Below, one piece after another: positions 44,005-53,335 of a stretch of DNA of 64,000 nucleotides. The position numbers and the translations under genes are program-made. The stretch is from Desulfobulbaceae bacterium (GTDB lineage: Bacteria; Desulfobacterota; Desulfobulbia; Desulfobulbales; SURF-16), in contig JAHLLM010000014.1 in the NCBI GenBank assembly GCA_020444175.1, forward strand, positions 1 through 64,000, read 5' to 3'. The stretch's first letter is position 1. Each line of letters opens with the position of its first letter. The notes under the pieces were generated by a model. It was not told the DNA's origin, did no database searches, and saw only the letters and a list, made by a program, of their open reading frames with translations.

Positions 44005-44127
44005 ATGAGCCGACAGGAAGCTGTAAAAATTTTGATGCTGAGTCCCTTTTATTTCCGCATGAGCCTCTCCGACCGCAAAGAGCTTATTCGTGAATTCTGC
44101 AACCTGCATGGAAAGATAAATAAATAG
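44005..44127 (+). CDS. Putative 40-aa small protein
   Basis: The ATG at 44005 has GAGGAAG at good spacing. The product reads MSRQEAVKILMLSPFYFRMS followed by LSDRKELIREFCNLHGKINK, an amphipathic two-helix pattern with no signal peptide. The residues look selected: SPFYFRMSLSDRKEL is typical of a helix-turn-helix-like connection, and codon use resembles that of neighbouring genes. I recall similar short SPFYF-containing proteins in this phylum but cannot name a family. Function unknown. Confidence 0.5.
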   Translation: MSRQEAVKILMLSPFYFRMSLSDRKELIREFCNLHGKINK

Positions 44128-44470
44128 TCTTCGCAGCTCCCTCTACTTTTTTTCTCCCTCCTTTCCAGCCTCCTGATTTTCCGTTCATCTTTTCCCATAT
44201 TCTTTCTTTTTTTATGGCATAGTTTGCCAACTTGGGCTATAGTTCTGGCCAATAATTTATAAAAATACTGCAATTACTACACCTTATGCACTATGAGGGG
44301 TTATTCATTATTAATCAGTGCCTGTTCATAACTGATCTTTTCTTCTGAACTTGGTCTCGCAGCTGAAAAAAATGCCCGCCTATCCCATGCTGTGCTTTTT
44401 TTGAGCCGATCCTCGATTTTGAGAAAAAATCCTCATGAACAGAAACAAACCAGTTGAAAGGAGATACTTG
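44128..44470. other. 343-bp gap upstream of adk, no gene seen
   Basis: The first 90 bp are pyrimidine-rich (CTTTTTTTCTCCC-type tracts). A TATAAAAATACT box near 44257 could be a -10-like region for adk but has no convincing -35. No repeat of the families described elsewhere is recognisable. Confidence 0.55.
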
Positions 44471-45148
44471 ATGAACATCTTGATTTTCGGGCCAAACGGC
44501 AGCGGTAAAGGGACTCAGGGAGCTAAAGTTCAGGAAAAATACAATATTGCCCATATTGAATCAGGGGCTATTTTCCGTAAAAACATCGGTGGCGGAACCG
44601 AGCTTGGCAAACAGGCCAAGGAATATATTGACAGGGGCGACCTGGTACCTGATGATATCACCATTCCGATGATCCTTGACCGTCTTAAAGAAGATGATTG
44701 CCGGAAAGGCTGGCTGCTTGACGGGTTTCCACGCAACAAGGTGCAGGCTGAAACCCTGGCCAAAGCCCTCAAAGATGCTGGAATTGATCTGAACTACGTA
44801 ATCGAAATCATGCTTGACCGCCAGATCGCCAAAGACCGTATCATGGGACGCCGGCTGTGTGCCAATGACAACAACCATCCGAATCATATCGCCTTTGATG
44901 CCATCAAACCTGTTGAAAAAGACGGCAAACTGGTATGCCGTGTCTGCGGCGGTGATTTAAGCGCCCGTGCCGACGACCAGGACGAAGATGCCATTGATAA
45001 ACGTCATAACATCTACTATGACGAAAATACCGGAACCATGGCAGCTGTTAATTTCTTTAAAGGCATTGACGGTCCCAAAGTCATTTCCGTGGACGGTTCA
45101 GGTTCTATTCAGGCAGTTCTTGATTCCATCATGAAAGAGCTTGATTGA
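44471..45148 (+). CDS. adk: Adenylate kinase, zinc-type lid
   Basis: 225 aa from the ATG at 44471 with AAGGAG 8 bp upstream. The P-loop is FGPNGSGKGTQGAK near residue 7 and the AMP site includes GWLLDGFPRN near residue 81. The lid domain carries a cysteine-histidine cluster (LCANDNNHPNH and CRVCGG, near residues 133-158), as in zinc-stabilised kinases of Gram-positive and anaerobic bacteria. It interconverts ATP+AMP and ADP. The sequence NIYYDENTG near residue 187 replaces the usual YHxxTxP text, so it is a diverged member. A strong terminator follows. Confidence 0.9.
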   Translation: MNILIFGPNGSGKGTQGAKVQEKYNIAHIESGAIFRKNIGGGTELGKQAKEYIDRGDLVPDDITIPMILDRLKEDDCRKGWLLDGFPRNKVQAETLAKALKDAGIDLNYVIEIMLDRQIAKDRIMGRRLCANDNNHPNHIAFDAIKPVEKDGKLVCRVCGGDLSARADDQDEDAIDKRHNIYYDENTGTMAAVNFFKGIDGPKVISVDGSGSIQAVLDSIMKELD

Positions 45149-45193
45149 TTGCCCTGCTGAAGAACAGTTGATATCCAGACTGTTTTCGCTATC

Positions 45194-45230
45194 GGGGTTG
45201 ACGGCAAAGAAGCCGGCAACCCCTTTTTTT
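45194..45230 (+). terminator. Rho-independent terminator of adk
   Basis: GGGGTTG-A-CGGC pairs with GCCG-G-CAACCCC around a short AAAGAA loop and is followed by seven T (45224-45230). It lies 46 bp after the adk stop. Confidence 0.9.
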
Positions 45231-45300
45231 ATATCCTGCCAATAAAGGATATTCTTTTTTCTTTGTTCGCATGTTCCGCCAGGACTGATGGCAGCTTTCT

Positions 45301-46017
45301 CTAATGCTCTTTTTTGCCGAACTCTCCCCAGGATTTCCTGTATATCTCCTCAAGAGCCGTCTCAAGCTTCAGACGATATTTTTCAATTTCATCGTCCTCT
45401 ATGCCTTTTGGCACATCAAAGGCCTCACCATAGTGCAGCACAACTTTAGAAAAAGGCAGAGGCAAGGCTGTCCTGTCCCAGCTGCGGAACGTCTTATAAC
45501 GGCTCGCCGCCCAGCCGAGGGGCAGTACCGGGACACCTGTTCTGCCGGCCAGAAGGACTGTGCCGGCCTGAGCCTTGCGGGCCGGCCCCTGGGAGCCATC
45601 GGCAACAAGCACTGCAACTCTTCCCTTTCTCACTTCCCGAATAAGCCCTTTTAGGGCGCCAATGGCCCCTTTGTTGCGCGATCCACGCACTGTTTTAAAC
45701 CCCTTTTTTTCCAGGATGCGGGAAACATATTCTCCGTCCTTGCTGGCACTGACCATGGCCACATAGGGCAGGGAAGATGCCTGGTAAACAATATAAATCA
45801 CGCCGTAATGCCAGAAGGTGACGATAAAAGGCATTTTTGATTCTGCTAATTTTTGAAAATTCCCATAGCCGCGATGTTCCACCCTGCAGGAGGCAAAGAG
45901 CAGGAAAGACACAAAGCGGAACAAAAATGGTATGATCCATTGGACAAAACCAGTAAAAATCCCTCCGGGCTTCCGACTCTCCCCTTCTGACGCATGCTCC
46001 CGCCCCCTTACAGCCAT
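45301..46017 (-). CDS. DUF374-type lysophospholipid acyltransferase-like protein
   Basis: 238 aa. An N-terminal hydrophobic segment ([17 protein letters not shown], residues about 28-45) anchors it. The acyltransferase-like core has [13 protein letters not shown] near residue 69, [17 protein letters not shown] near 90, [14 protein letters not shown] near 112, and [16 protein letters not shown] near 139. DUF374 proteins belong to the LPLAT/WaaM-like group that acylate lipid A precursors or phospholipids. The substrate is not predictable. It overlaps the end of uvrB by 10 bp, the third gene of a thiL-uvrB cluster. Confidence 0.82.
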   Translation of the reverse strand: MAVRGREHASEGESRKPGGIFTGFVQWIIPFLFRFVSFLLFASCRVEHRGYGNFQKLAESKMPFIVTFWHYGVIYIVYQASSLPYVAMVSASKDGEYVSRILEKKGFKTVRGSRNKGAIGALKGLIREVRKGRVAVLVADGSQGPARKAQAGTVLLAGRTGVPVLPLGWAASRYKTFRSWDRTALPLPFSKVVLHYGEAFDVPKGIEDDEIEKYRLKLETALEEIYRKSWGEFGKKEH

Positions 46018-48008
46018 TGCAATTCCTTCTCCTTTAAAATATGGATGCGATCACGTAAAGCCGCGGCCTCTTCAAAGGCAAGCTCTTTGGCCTTTGCCAT
46101 CATTTCCTTATCCAGAGCGCGAATTTTCTTCTGCAATTCCTTTAAACTGGAAAATTCGGGCATCTCCTCGGCAGCCTTTAAAACCTGAGCAGGGCCCGCC
46201 TTTTCATAGACTGTCTCTACAACATTTTTAATGGTTGATTGAATGGTTTCAGGTGTAATTCCATGCACATCGTTAAATTCTTTCTGAATCAATCTTCTTC
46301 TCCGGGTCTCATCAATTGTCCGCTGCATGGAACCGGTAATTTTTTCAGCATAAAGAATTACCGTGCCATGGACATTGCGGGCCGCCCGCCCGCAGGTCTG
46401 AATCAAAGAACGCTCACTGCGCAGAAATCCCTCCTTGTCAGCATCCAGCACAGCCACAAGTGAAACCTCGGGAATATCAAGGCCCTCCCGAAGAAGATTA
46501 ATCCCGACCAGCACATTAAATTCTCCCTGCCGCAGCTCCCTTACCAGCTCCATACGTTCGAGGGTTTTAATGTCGGAATGAAGATAGCGTACCTGCACTC
46601 CCAGCTTTTCATAATACTCGGTCAGATCTTCAGCCATGCGTTTTGTAAGTGTTGTTACCAGAACAGCCTCATTTTTCAGGGTGCGCTGCCGTATCTCTTC
46701 CAGCAGATCATCGACCTGACTGGTGGCAGGCCGTACTTCTATGGCAGGGTCAAGGAGCCCCGTGGGACGGATGATCTGCTCGACCACCCTGCCCTGGGCT
46801 CTTTCCATTTCAAAATCTGCAGGGGTGGCTGAAACATAAACAGCCTGATGCATCCGACGATCAAATTCCTCAAATTGAAGCGGCCTGTTATCCAGTGCCG
46901 AAGGGAGTCGAAAACCAAACTCCACCAATGTTTTCTTGCGGGAACGGTCTCCCTTATACATGCCACCGATCTGGGGAATGGTTATATGACTTTCATCAGC
47001 AAAAAGAATGAAATCATCAGGAAAATAATCAAGCAGAGTGGGCGGCGGCTCGCCCTCATGTCTGCCGGTAAGATGACGGCTGTAATTCTCAATACCCGTG
47101 CAGTAACCAAGCTCCCCTATCATCTCCAGATCAAACATGGTGCGCTGCTCAAGGCGCTGGGCCTCGACAAGACGGCGTTCTTTTTCAAAGAAAAGGAGCC
47201 TCTCTTTCAGTTCGCTTTTAATGGTTTCCATGGCCCGGGCCAGAATTTCCTTTGAGGTGACAAAATGGCTACCCGGGAAAACAGTGACCTCTTCCATGGT
47301 ACTGAGCACCTCCCCGCGCAGAGGATCGACAAGGGATATATTTTCAATGGTGTCGCCAAAAAATTCCACTCGCAGGGCGTGGTCTTCTTCGTAAGCAGGG
47401 AAGATATCCACCACATCGCCCCGCACCCGGAAGGTGCCGCGGTGGAAGGAGTAATCATTGCGCTCATAGAGCATGTAGACGAGTCTTCTCTGCATTTCCT
47501 GCAGGGGATAGTCCTCACCGGCCTTCAAGAAAAGATGCATATTCTTATATTCGTCCGGAGAACCGAGTCCGTAGATACAGGAAACACTGGCAACAATCAG
47601 CACATCCCGCCGGGTGAGAAGAGAACGGGTGGCGGAATGACGCATTTTGTCTATGGCATCATTGATTGATGAATCTTTTTCTATATAGGTATCGGATTGG
47701 GGGATATAGGCCTCGGGTTGATAATAATCATAGTAGCTGACAAAATATTCAACGGCATTTTCCGGGAAAAGCTCTTTAAACTCTGCAAAAAGCTGGGCTG
47801 CCAGGGTTTTATTGGGAGCCATGATCAGGGCGGGGCGCTGGGTTTCGGCAATAATATGGGCCATGGTAAAGGTCTTACCGGAACCTGTGACACCGAGGAG
47901 AACCTGTTCCCTTTCGCCTTCCTTGATGCCGCGGCTCAAGGCCTCAATGGCCCTGGGTTGATCCCCGGCAGGTTTAAATGGCGAATGAATTTTAAAAGGT
48001 ATGTTCAT
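46008..48008 (-). CDS. uvrB: Excinuclease ABC subunit B
   Basis: 666 aa, full length. Walker A is [15 protein letters not shown] near residue 39. The beta-hairpin that clamps DNA is in [20 protein letters not shown] near residue 93. Helicase motif VI is in the [15 protein letters not shown] segment near residue 535. The C-terminal UVR motif for UvrC/UvrA contact is at about residues 625-660. It verifies damage in nucleotide excision repair. It overlaps thiL by 17 bp upstream and the acyltransferase gene by 10 bp downstream, so the three are an operon. Confidence 0.97.
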   Translation of the reverse strand: MNIPFKIHSPFKPAGDQPRAIEALSRGIKEGEREQVLLGVTGSGKTFTMAHIIAETQRPALIMAPNKTLAAQLFAEFKELFPENAVEYFVSYYDYYQPEAYIPQSDTYIEKDSSINDAIDKMRHSATRSLLTRRDVLIVASVSCIYGLGSPDEYKNMHLFLKAGEDYPLQEMQRRLVYMLYERNDYSFHRGTFRVRGDVVDIFPAYEEDHALRVEFFGDTIENISLVDPLRGEVLSTMEEVTVFPGSHFVTSKEILARAMETIKSELKERLLFFEKERRLVEAQRLEQRTMFDLEMIGELGYCTGIENYSRHLTGRHEGEPPPTLLDYFPDDFILFADESHITIPQIGGMYKGDRSRKKTLVEFGFRLPSALDNRPLQFEEFDRRMHQAVYVSATPADFEMERAQGRVVEQIIRPTGLLDPAIEVRPATSQVDDLLEEIRQRTLKNEAVLVTTLTKRMAEDLTEYYEKLGVQVRYLHSDIKTLERMELVRELRQGEFNVLVGINLLREGLDIPEVSLVAVLDADKEGFLRSERSLIQTCGRAARNVHGTVILYAEKITGSMQRTIDETRRRRLIQKEFNDVHGITPETIQSTIKNVVETVYEKAGPAQVLKAAEEMPEFSSLKELQKKIRALDKEMMAKAKELAFEEAAALRDRIHILKEKELQWL

Positions 48009-48981
48009 AACCGCAAAAACCTATTTCACGCCGTTGACCATTCCGGCAGAGCACAACGCCATCACCGTCAATGATACGACCTAAGCAGATAATTTCAATA
48101 TTTTCCCGTGAGCAGAGCTCAACGAGCATTTGGCTGTTCTGCGGAGGAGCAGTGAAAACGAGTTGATAATCTTCTCCTCCTTCAAGGGCCAGTTTAAGAG
48201 GATCAAAATGGAGACTGCGGGCAGCTGACTGCAACTCACCGGAAAGAGGGACATCCTGGCCCGCAATTTCAGCTCCAACCCTGCTCGCCTTGCAGATATG
48301 GGCCAAATCCGTGGCCAGACCGTCGGAGAGATCCATCATGGCATGGATCAGACCGCTTTTTGCCAGTTTGCTTCCCAGGGCAACCGGCGGCTTGGGATCA
48401 AGATGGGCCTGGCAAAGACGATTGTATTTCTCTGCCGGAAACATCCCTTTTTGACAAAGCATTAGTCCTCCGGCAGCGTCACCCAATGTACCGGTAACCC
48501 AGATCCTGTCATCGGGCTGGGCCTGAGAACGAAAGCAGACGTGCCGTTCATCCATCTCTCCGCACACGGTGACAGAGATCATGATTCGTTCCCCGGAGGA
48601 GACGGTGTCGCCGCCCGTGAGAATTACGTCATATTGTTCAAGAACGGTAAGAAAGCCCTGCATAAATGCATCCAGCCACGCCTTTTCGACAGCCTGGGTC
48701 AATCCCAGCGACAATAAGATAAAACGGGGTTTGCCTCCCATGGCTCCTATATCACTAAAATTGACATTGACCGCCTTGCGCCCGAGAAGTTCAGGGGCAT
48801 GCCAGGAGAGGTCAAAGTGCACACCTTCCACCAGGGTGTCTGTTGTCCACAGCTCAACACATCCGGGAGATTTCCGTATCACAGCACAATCATCACCAAT
48901 GCCCTTGATGAGGTCTGCTGCCCCGGTTCTCTGCCTTCCGGCAATTTCAGCTATGACCTTTCTTTCAGAAAATTTTCCCAT
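47992..48981 (-). CDS. thiL: Thiamine-monophosphate kinase
   Basis: 329 aa. Family signatures are GIGDDCAVI near residue 27, [12 protein letters not shown] near 47, [21 protein letters not shown] near 74, [10 protein letters not shown] near 118, and [12 protein letters not shown] near 215. It phosphorylates thiamine monophosphate to the active diphosphate. It heads the operon with uvrB, an unusual but translationally tight partnership (17-bp overlap). The ATG at 48981 has only a weak upstream purine run. A terminator for the next small gene lies 118 bp upstream. Confidence 0.94.
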   Translation of the reverse strand: MGKFSERKVIAEIAGRQRTGAADLIKGIGDDCAVIRKSPGCVELWTTDTLVEGVHFDLSWHAPELLGRKAVNVNFSDIGAMGGKPRFILLSLGLTQAVEKAWLDAFMQGFLTVLEQYDVILTGGDTVSSGERIMISVTVCGEMDERHVCFRSQAQPDDRIWVTGTLGDAAGGLMLCQKGMFPAEKYNRLCQAHLDPKPPVALGSKLAKSGLIHAMMDLSDGLATDLAHICKASRVGAEIAGQDVPLSGELQSAARSLHFDPLKLALEGGEDYQLVFTAPPQNSQMLVELCSRENIEIICLGRIIDGDGVVLCRNGQRREIGFCGYEHTF

Positions 48982-49098
48982 AAGAACTTTGACCAGATAA
49001 CCACATGATTTAAGGTATATTTTTTCACAATAGAGGAACTAACTTCAGTCTATCTACCTGAATAGTGCTCAAACTTAAAGATAAACGTTTTTTAAGCA

Positions 49099-49125
49099 AA
49101 AAAAAAGCAGGGCCAATGGCCCTGC
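49099..49125 (-). terminator. Rho-independent terminator of the 77-aa gene
   Basis: On the minus strand GCAGGGCCA-T-TGGCCCTGC forms a perfect 9-bp stem with a tight loop, followed by nine or more T. It is 34 bp past the stop of the small exported-protein gene. Confidence 0.93.
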
Positions 49126-49158
49126 TGAAGAGAAACAAATTTTTTCAAATTTTTCTGG

Positions 49159-49392
49159 TCATCCCACTGACCCATCACACGAAGCGTCTTCCAGTATACG
49201 CAGAAGGGTTTTTCTTTTCATGTTGAGTTCATCATCTGCAGTCAAAGTCTGCTCCTGGGAGCCTTTCGCGTCCGTGACGACTGCTTTTGCCTTTTGAGCC
49301 AAGTCTGGAATTGCCGCATGAGCACTGGCAGCCACAAGACCCAAAATCAACAAAGCGCTGCTTACCATTGTCAAACTTTTACTTTTTTTCAT
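49159..49392 (-). CDS. 77-aa exported protein of unknown function
   Basis: A clear signal peptide (MKKSKSLTMVSSALLILGLVAASAHA, cleaved after residue 26) leaves a 51-residue mature peptide that is charged and helical, with a single Cys near the C-terminus (DASCDGSVG). GGAGG precedes the ATG at ideal spacing and a strong terminator follows, so it is a self-contained transcription unit. I do not recognise the family. The lone Cys could allow dimerisation or disulfide linkage in the periplasm. Confidence 0.75.
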   Translation of the reverse strand: MKKSKSLTMVSSALLILGLVAASAHAAIPDLAQKAKAVVTDAKGSQEQTLTADDELNMKRKTLLRILEDASCDGSVG

Positions 49393-49744
49393 TTTACACC
49401 TCCAAATATATATTAAAAATTAAAACAATTACTTTCATGCGAAATGACAAAGTCAGAAAAATCTTGAAGCTGCCTGTCCGAAAATGTTTTTTGGGGAGAA
49501 CCAATTAAAAAAAATCACCAGATACATCGCCAAACCATTCTTTAAGAATTAAATTAAACCATTAATTTCCTTTTGGAAATATGGCAAATTGTCGCGCCAC
49601 AGGGTGGCAAGGCATTCTTTTATTCGAGATAGGGCAAAACAGGAGAGGTGAACAGCCTTTCAGGGAACAAGTCGCAAAAAAATACAACTCTCAGGCTATA
49701 CGTTGATGTTTGAGACACGGCACGAACGCCCATGCCCGTTACAG
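49393..49744. other. 352-bp gap between the exported-protein gene and the EI gene
   Basis: No gene is seen. The part near 49393-49560 is AT-rich and should contain the promoter of the 77-aa gene. GCGCCAC and GTGGC near 49594-49608 form a short hairpin, possibly downstream of the EI gene on the minus strand. Confidence 0.5.
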
Positions 49745-51538
49745 TTAAAGACGGGGAAATTCTTCCGGATAATGGGAGAAAAGATATTCCTGTAAATGGT
49801 TTCTGATTTGTGATGCAGAAGGATATACGAGCAAGTCCTCTGCCAGTTCCTCAAGCTCTTCGGCCGTGCTATTGCGAATCATGCGTTTCACATATGGTAT
49901 GGCCAGAGGATGCATACTGAAAAAATCAAGCCCAAGGCCTAAAAGGATGGGTAAATACATCGTATTGCCTGCCATCTCTCCACATATTCCGACTTCTATT
50001 CCCGCCCTGTGACCCGCTTCAGCAACATGCCGGATCATCCGCAAGACGGCAGGATGAAGAGATTCATACATGTGGGCGACATGCTCATTGGAGCGGTCAA
50101 TGGCCAAAGCATATTGAATCAAATCATTGGTGCCAATGCTGAAAAAATCGACCTCATGAGCCAGGTTATCGGCAAGCGCTACAGCACTTGGAACTTCTAT
50201 CATCACTCCAAACTGTACATTTTCAGAAAAGGGAATGCCTTCATTCCTGAGGCTTTCCTGAACTTCGGAGACCATTTTTTTCACCTTTTCCAACTCACAA
50301 TAGGCTGAAATCAAAGGAAAAAGAATACGAAGTTCCCCAAAGGTGCTGGCTCTGAGCATTGCCCGCAACTGCGTGACAAACACTGAAGGTTCGTGCAACA
50401 GATATCTGATGGCTCGAAGCCCCAGAGCCGGATTTGCCTCTGAATATCTGCTGCTCTTTTCATGAAAGCGCCCCGACAGTTCCTCCTGCTGTACTGGAAA
50501 GTGCTTATCTCCACCAATATCCAGAGCCCTTATTGTTACAGGCAAAGGCGCTGCATGGGAAAGAAGATTCCTGTATGCTTCAAAAAGCATTTCCTCATCA
50601 GGCAGCCCATTTTCCTTTAAATAGAGATACTCGCTTCTGAAAAGTCCAATACCGCAAGCTCCGTACTCCAAGGCCTGGCTGACCTCTTCAACAAGTTCGA
50701 TATTGGCCTGCACCCTTACAGACAATCCGTCTAATGTTTCGGGACGAAACAAAGCAAAACGGGCAATATCCTTACTATAGGAAAGATACTGCCTCTGTCG
50801 TTCCCTGTATTGCTCAATCAACTCAGGTTGCGGATTGATAATGACCCGCCCCGTGATTCCATCCAGTATTAGCAGATCACCGTTACCCACCTGGCGGGTC
50901 ACATCTTTTAGTCCGACAACGGCAGGAATACCGAGTGTTCGTGCCACAATTGCAGAATGAGAGGTCTCGCCTCCCCCCTCGGAGATAAAGCCCGACAAGC
51001 CCTGCATATGAAGGATATCTGCCGGAGAAAAATCACGGGAAACGAGAATCACCTTCTCATCAATTTCATGGGGAAACTTGTCAGTCCCGGCAAGCTCAGT
51101 GAAAATTTGCTCCGCAACTTGCCTGACATCAAGGAAACGCTCCCTGATATAGGAATCATTTACCTTTGAAAAAATCTCTTTTATCCGGGACAGAGATTGC
51201 TCAAGAGCCCATTCAGCATTCACTTTCTCTTTTTCTATGATTTCAAGGGTGCGGTCAAATAGCATGCCGTCCCGCAGCATGAGGATATGGCTGTCTATGA
51301 TAGTAATATGTTCGGCGATGACCGCGGCAAACTCCTGTCGCGTGTGCCGCAAATTTTCTTCAGTTCTATTGACGGCTTGCCGAAAGCGATCCTGTTCGGC
51401 TGCAACATCTGTATCCCTTAGGTTTATTTTTCTTGCAGGGCCATCAACCCGGATCATCAAAGCTCTGCCGATAACGATTCCCGGGGAGGCTCCAACGCCC
51501 AGCAGAGTTTGCTCTTTCTCTGTGTGAAACGAATTCAT
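49745..51538 (-). CDS. Phosphoenolpyruvate--protein phosphotransferase (enzyme I)
   Basis: 597 aa. The N-terminal HPr-binding and phosphohistidine domain carries the phospho-accepting His194 in GGGETSHSAIVARTLG. The C-terminal PEP-binding barrel has LFRSEYLYL, the FGVMIEVPSAV segment, FFSIGTNDLIQYALA near residue 455, and the catalytic Cys in VGICGEMAGN near residue 514. It transfers phosphate from PEP to HPr. The gene overlaps the HPr gene by 4 bp. No sugar-specific EIIBC is nearby, so a regulatory rather than a transport role is plausible. The length is standard for PtsI, with no GAF domain as in PtsP. Confidence 0.93.
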   Translation of the reverse strand: MNSFHTEKEQTLLGVGASPGIVIGRALMIRVDGPARKINLRDTDVAAEQDRFRQAVNRTEENLRHTRQEFAAVIAEHITIIDSHILMLRDGMLFDRTLEIIEKEKVNAEWALEQSLSRIKEIFSKVNDSYIRERFLDVRQVAEQIFTELAGTDKFPHEIDEKVILVSRDFSPADILHMQGLSGFISEGGGETSHSAIVARTLGIPAVVGLKDVTRQVGNGDLLILDGITGRVIINPQPELIEQYRERQRQYLSYSKDIARFALFRPETLDGLSVRVQANIELVEEVSQALEYGACGIGLFRSEYLYLKENGLPDEEMLFEAYRNLLSHAAPLPVTIRALDIGGDKHFPVQQEELSGRFHEKSSRYSEANPALGLRAIRYLLHEPSVFVTQLRAMLRASTFGELRILFPLISAYCELEKVKKMVSEVQESLRNEGIPFSENVQFGVMIEVPSAVALADNLAHEVDFFSIGTNDLIQYALAIDRSNEHVAHMYESLHPAVLRMIRHVAEAGHRAGIEVGICGEMAGNTMYLPILLGLGLDFFSMHPLAIPYVKRMIRNSTAEELEELAEDLLVYPSASQIRNHLQEYLFSHYPEEFPRL

Positions 51539-51807
51539 TCTTCACCAAATTTTTCTGCAATGAGACCTGAAAGAGTTAAAAGAGCGTCCTCCGCATCCCT
51601 GCCCGAGGCCTGAATACAGACTTCCGTTCCTTGGGCACATGCCAGCGATAACACATCCAGAATACTTTTACAGTCCGCTTCGGTGTCTTCACGGATAAGG
51701 CGGATATCGCACTCAAACTGCTTTGCCGTCTCAACAAGCAGAGCTGATGTACGCCCATGGAGACCAAAGGCATTGCCGATGACAGCGACGCGTTTCAGTT
51801 TTACCAC
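51535..51807 (-). CDS. HPr-like phosphocarrier protein
   Basis: 90 aa, HPr size. The phospho-accepting His17 lies in GLHGRTSALL, where the norm is GLHARPA, so the residues after the histidine differ from classical HPr. The second segment DCKSILDVLSLACAQGTEV contains a serine at the position used by HPr kinase in many bacteria. It lies 2 bp after the unknown 123-aa gene and overlaps EI, so the three genes form a tight operon. Confidence 0.9.
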   Translation of the reverse strand: MVKLKRVAVIGNAFGLHGRTSALLVETAKQFECDIRLIREDTEADCKSILDVLSLACAQGTEVCIQASGRDAEDALLTLSGLIAEKFGEE

Positions 51808-51809
51808 AA

Positions 51810-52181
51810 TTATTTCACAACCCGCAGAGCCGGCTGTCCTGAAACCTTTCTTTTGTTATTTTCCGCTTTCGGCTTCTTGGTTTCGGGTTCAAAGAAATCG
51901 ACTGCCTTAATATATCTTTTGTCGCCACCCATCGTGAAAACCTCCTGGCCTGTAAATTGAGGAGTTCGCAGAGTCCATACCGTTTTCTGGGGAGGAACGG
52001 TGAGAAGCTGCAAACTGACATGCCACCACTCGTCATGTTTGGCATGATCCCGTTCAAAGCCTGTGATTAAAGCATAGGTGAGAGACTGGGGGGTTTCAGT
52101 GACGATCACAACAATATCACCTTCAACTGTGGTATTTTTCAACCGGAAAATTTTATGCAGTTCTTCAACAATCTTATCCAT
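51810..52181 (-). CDS. Conserved-looking hypothetical protein before HPr
   Basis: 123 aa, soluble, no signal peptide. The sequence (MDKIVEELHKIFRLKNTTVE, FERDHAKHDEWWHVSLQLLT, TPQFTGQEVFTMGGDKRYIK) is alpha/beta with several aromatic residues and ends in a basic tail. I do not recognise it. The 2-bp gap to the HPr gene suggests it is co-expressed with the phosphotransferase pair and may modulate it. Confidence 0.65.
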   Translation of the reverse strand: MDKIVEELHKIFRLKNTTVEGDIVVIVTETPQSLTYALITGFERDHAKHDEWWHVSLQLLTVPPQKTVWTLRTPQFTGQEVFTMGGDKRYIKAVDFFEPETKKPKAENNKRKVSGQPALRVVK

Positions 52182-52454
52182 GGGGAATGGCCTGTTTTGA
52201 GTTCAAAGTTCAATGTTTTATGAATGTTACGCCAGGAGTCAATGCCATGAACTGCCATTACATGACCCTGATTTTATAATCTTGCTCACTGAGAAGGCCC
52301 AAATTACAAAAATTTAATATTTTTTACTCCTTTTCCATGGCCTCTTCGCAGATAAATAAGTAACATAGAGTTCAAATTTCGAGAAAATACCTGCTATACT
52401 GTCAGAATACCAGAGAATTGAAACGGATTCAAAAACTCAAAACATTATCTGCAA
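52182..52454. other. First part of the 572-bp gap before the sigma factor gene
   Basis: No gene is seen. Words such as GTTTTGAGTTCAAAGTTCAA (52195-52214) are a decayed heptad-type repeat directly upstream of the unknown 123-aa gene. Promoters for the HPr operon are not distinguishable. Confidence 0.5.
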
Positions 52455-52590
52455 TTGACAGTCTCGCATTGATACCCTTTTGAGGACAAAAAGCGTTCTT
52501 TTGCCACCGGCTCCTCTGCCATTTACTTGATTTGAGAGGACGAATGGTCAGCTTTGTAACTTTTTTCAACCTTATCATGCATTTCCTTCA
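52455..52590 (-). repeat. MITE-like element, family 1, copy G (diverged)
   Basis: One end reads TTGACAGTCTCGCATTGATA and runs into CCCTTTTGAGGACAAAAAGCG. The other half has GGACGAATGGTCAGCTTTGTAAC-like text, matching the GCGGATGGTCAG block of copy A. The distal inverted-repeat end is only weakly recognisable near 52577. Confidence 0.5.
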
Positions 52591-52667
52591 TTGCTATTTT
52601 ACAGGAAAATGGTAAGTGTTGTTGCATCGTTTAATGATATTTGCGAATTATTCTACAAAAAAAACAT

Positions 52668-52697
52668 GGAACTTTTTCATTTTATTTCAGGTCATCA
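52668..52697 (+). promoter_or_regulatory. Putative ECF-sigma (RpoE-like) promoter
   Basis: GGAACTT (52668-52674) is an exact match to the RpoE -35 consensus. GTCATC follows after 16 bp in the position of the -10 GTC element. It lies 57 bp before the sigma factor gene, suggesting autoregulation. Confidence 0.5.
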
Positions 52698-52753
52698 AGA
52701 CAAAGCAGCTCGCATAAAATACTCGGTTAAAAAATATTCTTTCCGGGTGTTTC

Positions 52754-53335
52754 ATGAATAAAGAAGAGCTGAAGCAGGAGACGGCTACTCTCGTTGAGGC
52801 ATTTCTTGATGGTGACAGTCAGGCCTTTAATCGTTTGGTTTTACTCTACCAGACTAAAATTTATCACCTGGCCTTGAACTATGTCAAAAGCCAGGAAGAG
52901 GCCAAAGACCTTGCCCAGGACGTGTTTATAACTGTCTACAAGGCACTCCCGAAATTAAGGGAGAAGGCGAAATTTTCGTCCTGGTTGTATCAGATAGCCA
53001 TCAATCATTGCAGAAACAGGTATAAAAAGCTCAATCGCAGGGGTTTTTTCAGCAATATATCGCTTGATGACGACGAAACGTACATGCAGCTCCAAGGAGA
53101 CGAAGGGCCGGAGCAATTGCTGCAACGAAAAAATACGGTCAATCTCGTACGGTCGACAATAAACTCCATGGGGAAAACGGAAAAGGAGATTCTTCTTTTG
53201 CGGGATTTACAAGAACTTTCCTACGATGAAATCAGTACAATTTTAGATATTCCATTGGGAACGGTGAAATCAAAACTCAACCGGGCCCGGACTTCTCTTA
53301 AGGATCGATTAAAAAAATTCTACAAAGACTTGTGA
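52754..53335 (+). CDS. ECF-type RNA polymerase sigma factor
   Basis: 193 aa. Region 2 (FNRLVLLYQTKIYHLALNYV, then KDLAQDVFITVYKALPKLR) is at about residues 22-85. Region 4 with the helix-turn-helix (LRDLQELSYDEISTILDIPL, then GTVKSKLNRARTSLKDRLKK) is at about 155-190. It belongs to the RpoE-like group. The downstream anti-sigma gene starts at the stop codon (TGTGA overlap), a typical arrangement. An RpoE-type promoter lies 57 bp upstream. Confidence 0.93.
   Translation: MNKEELKQETATLVEAFLDGDSQAFNRLVLLYQTKIYHLALNYVKSQEEAKDLAQDVFITVYKALPKLREKAKFSSWLYQIAINHCRNRYKKLNRRGFFSNISLDDDETYMQLQGDEGPEQLLQRKNTVNLVRSTINSMGKTEKEILLLRDLQELSYDEISTILDIPLGTVKSKLNRARTSLKDRLKKFYKDL

Noticed and set aside
44216-44232. 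Sigma-54 promoter before adk (TGGCATAGTTTGCC)
   Set aside because: The GG to GC distance is two bases too short for a -24/-12 promoter.
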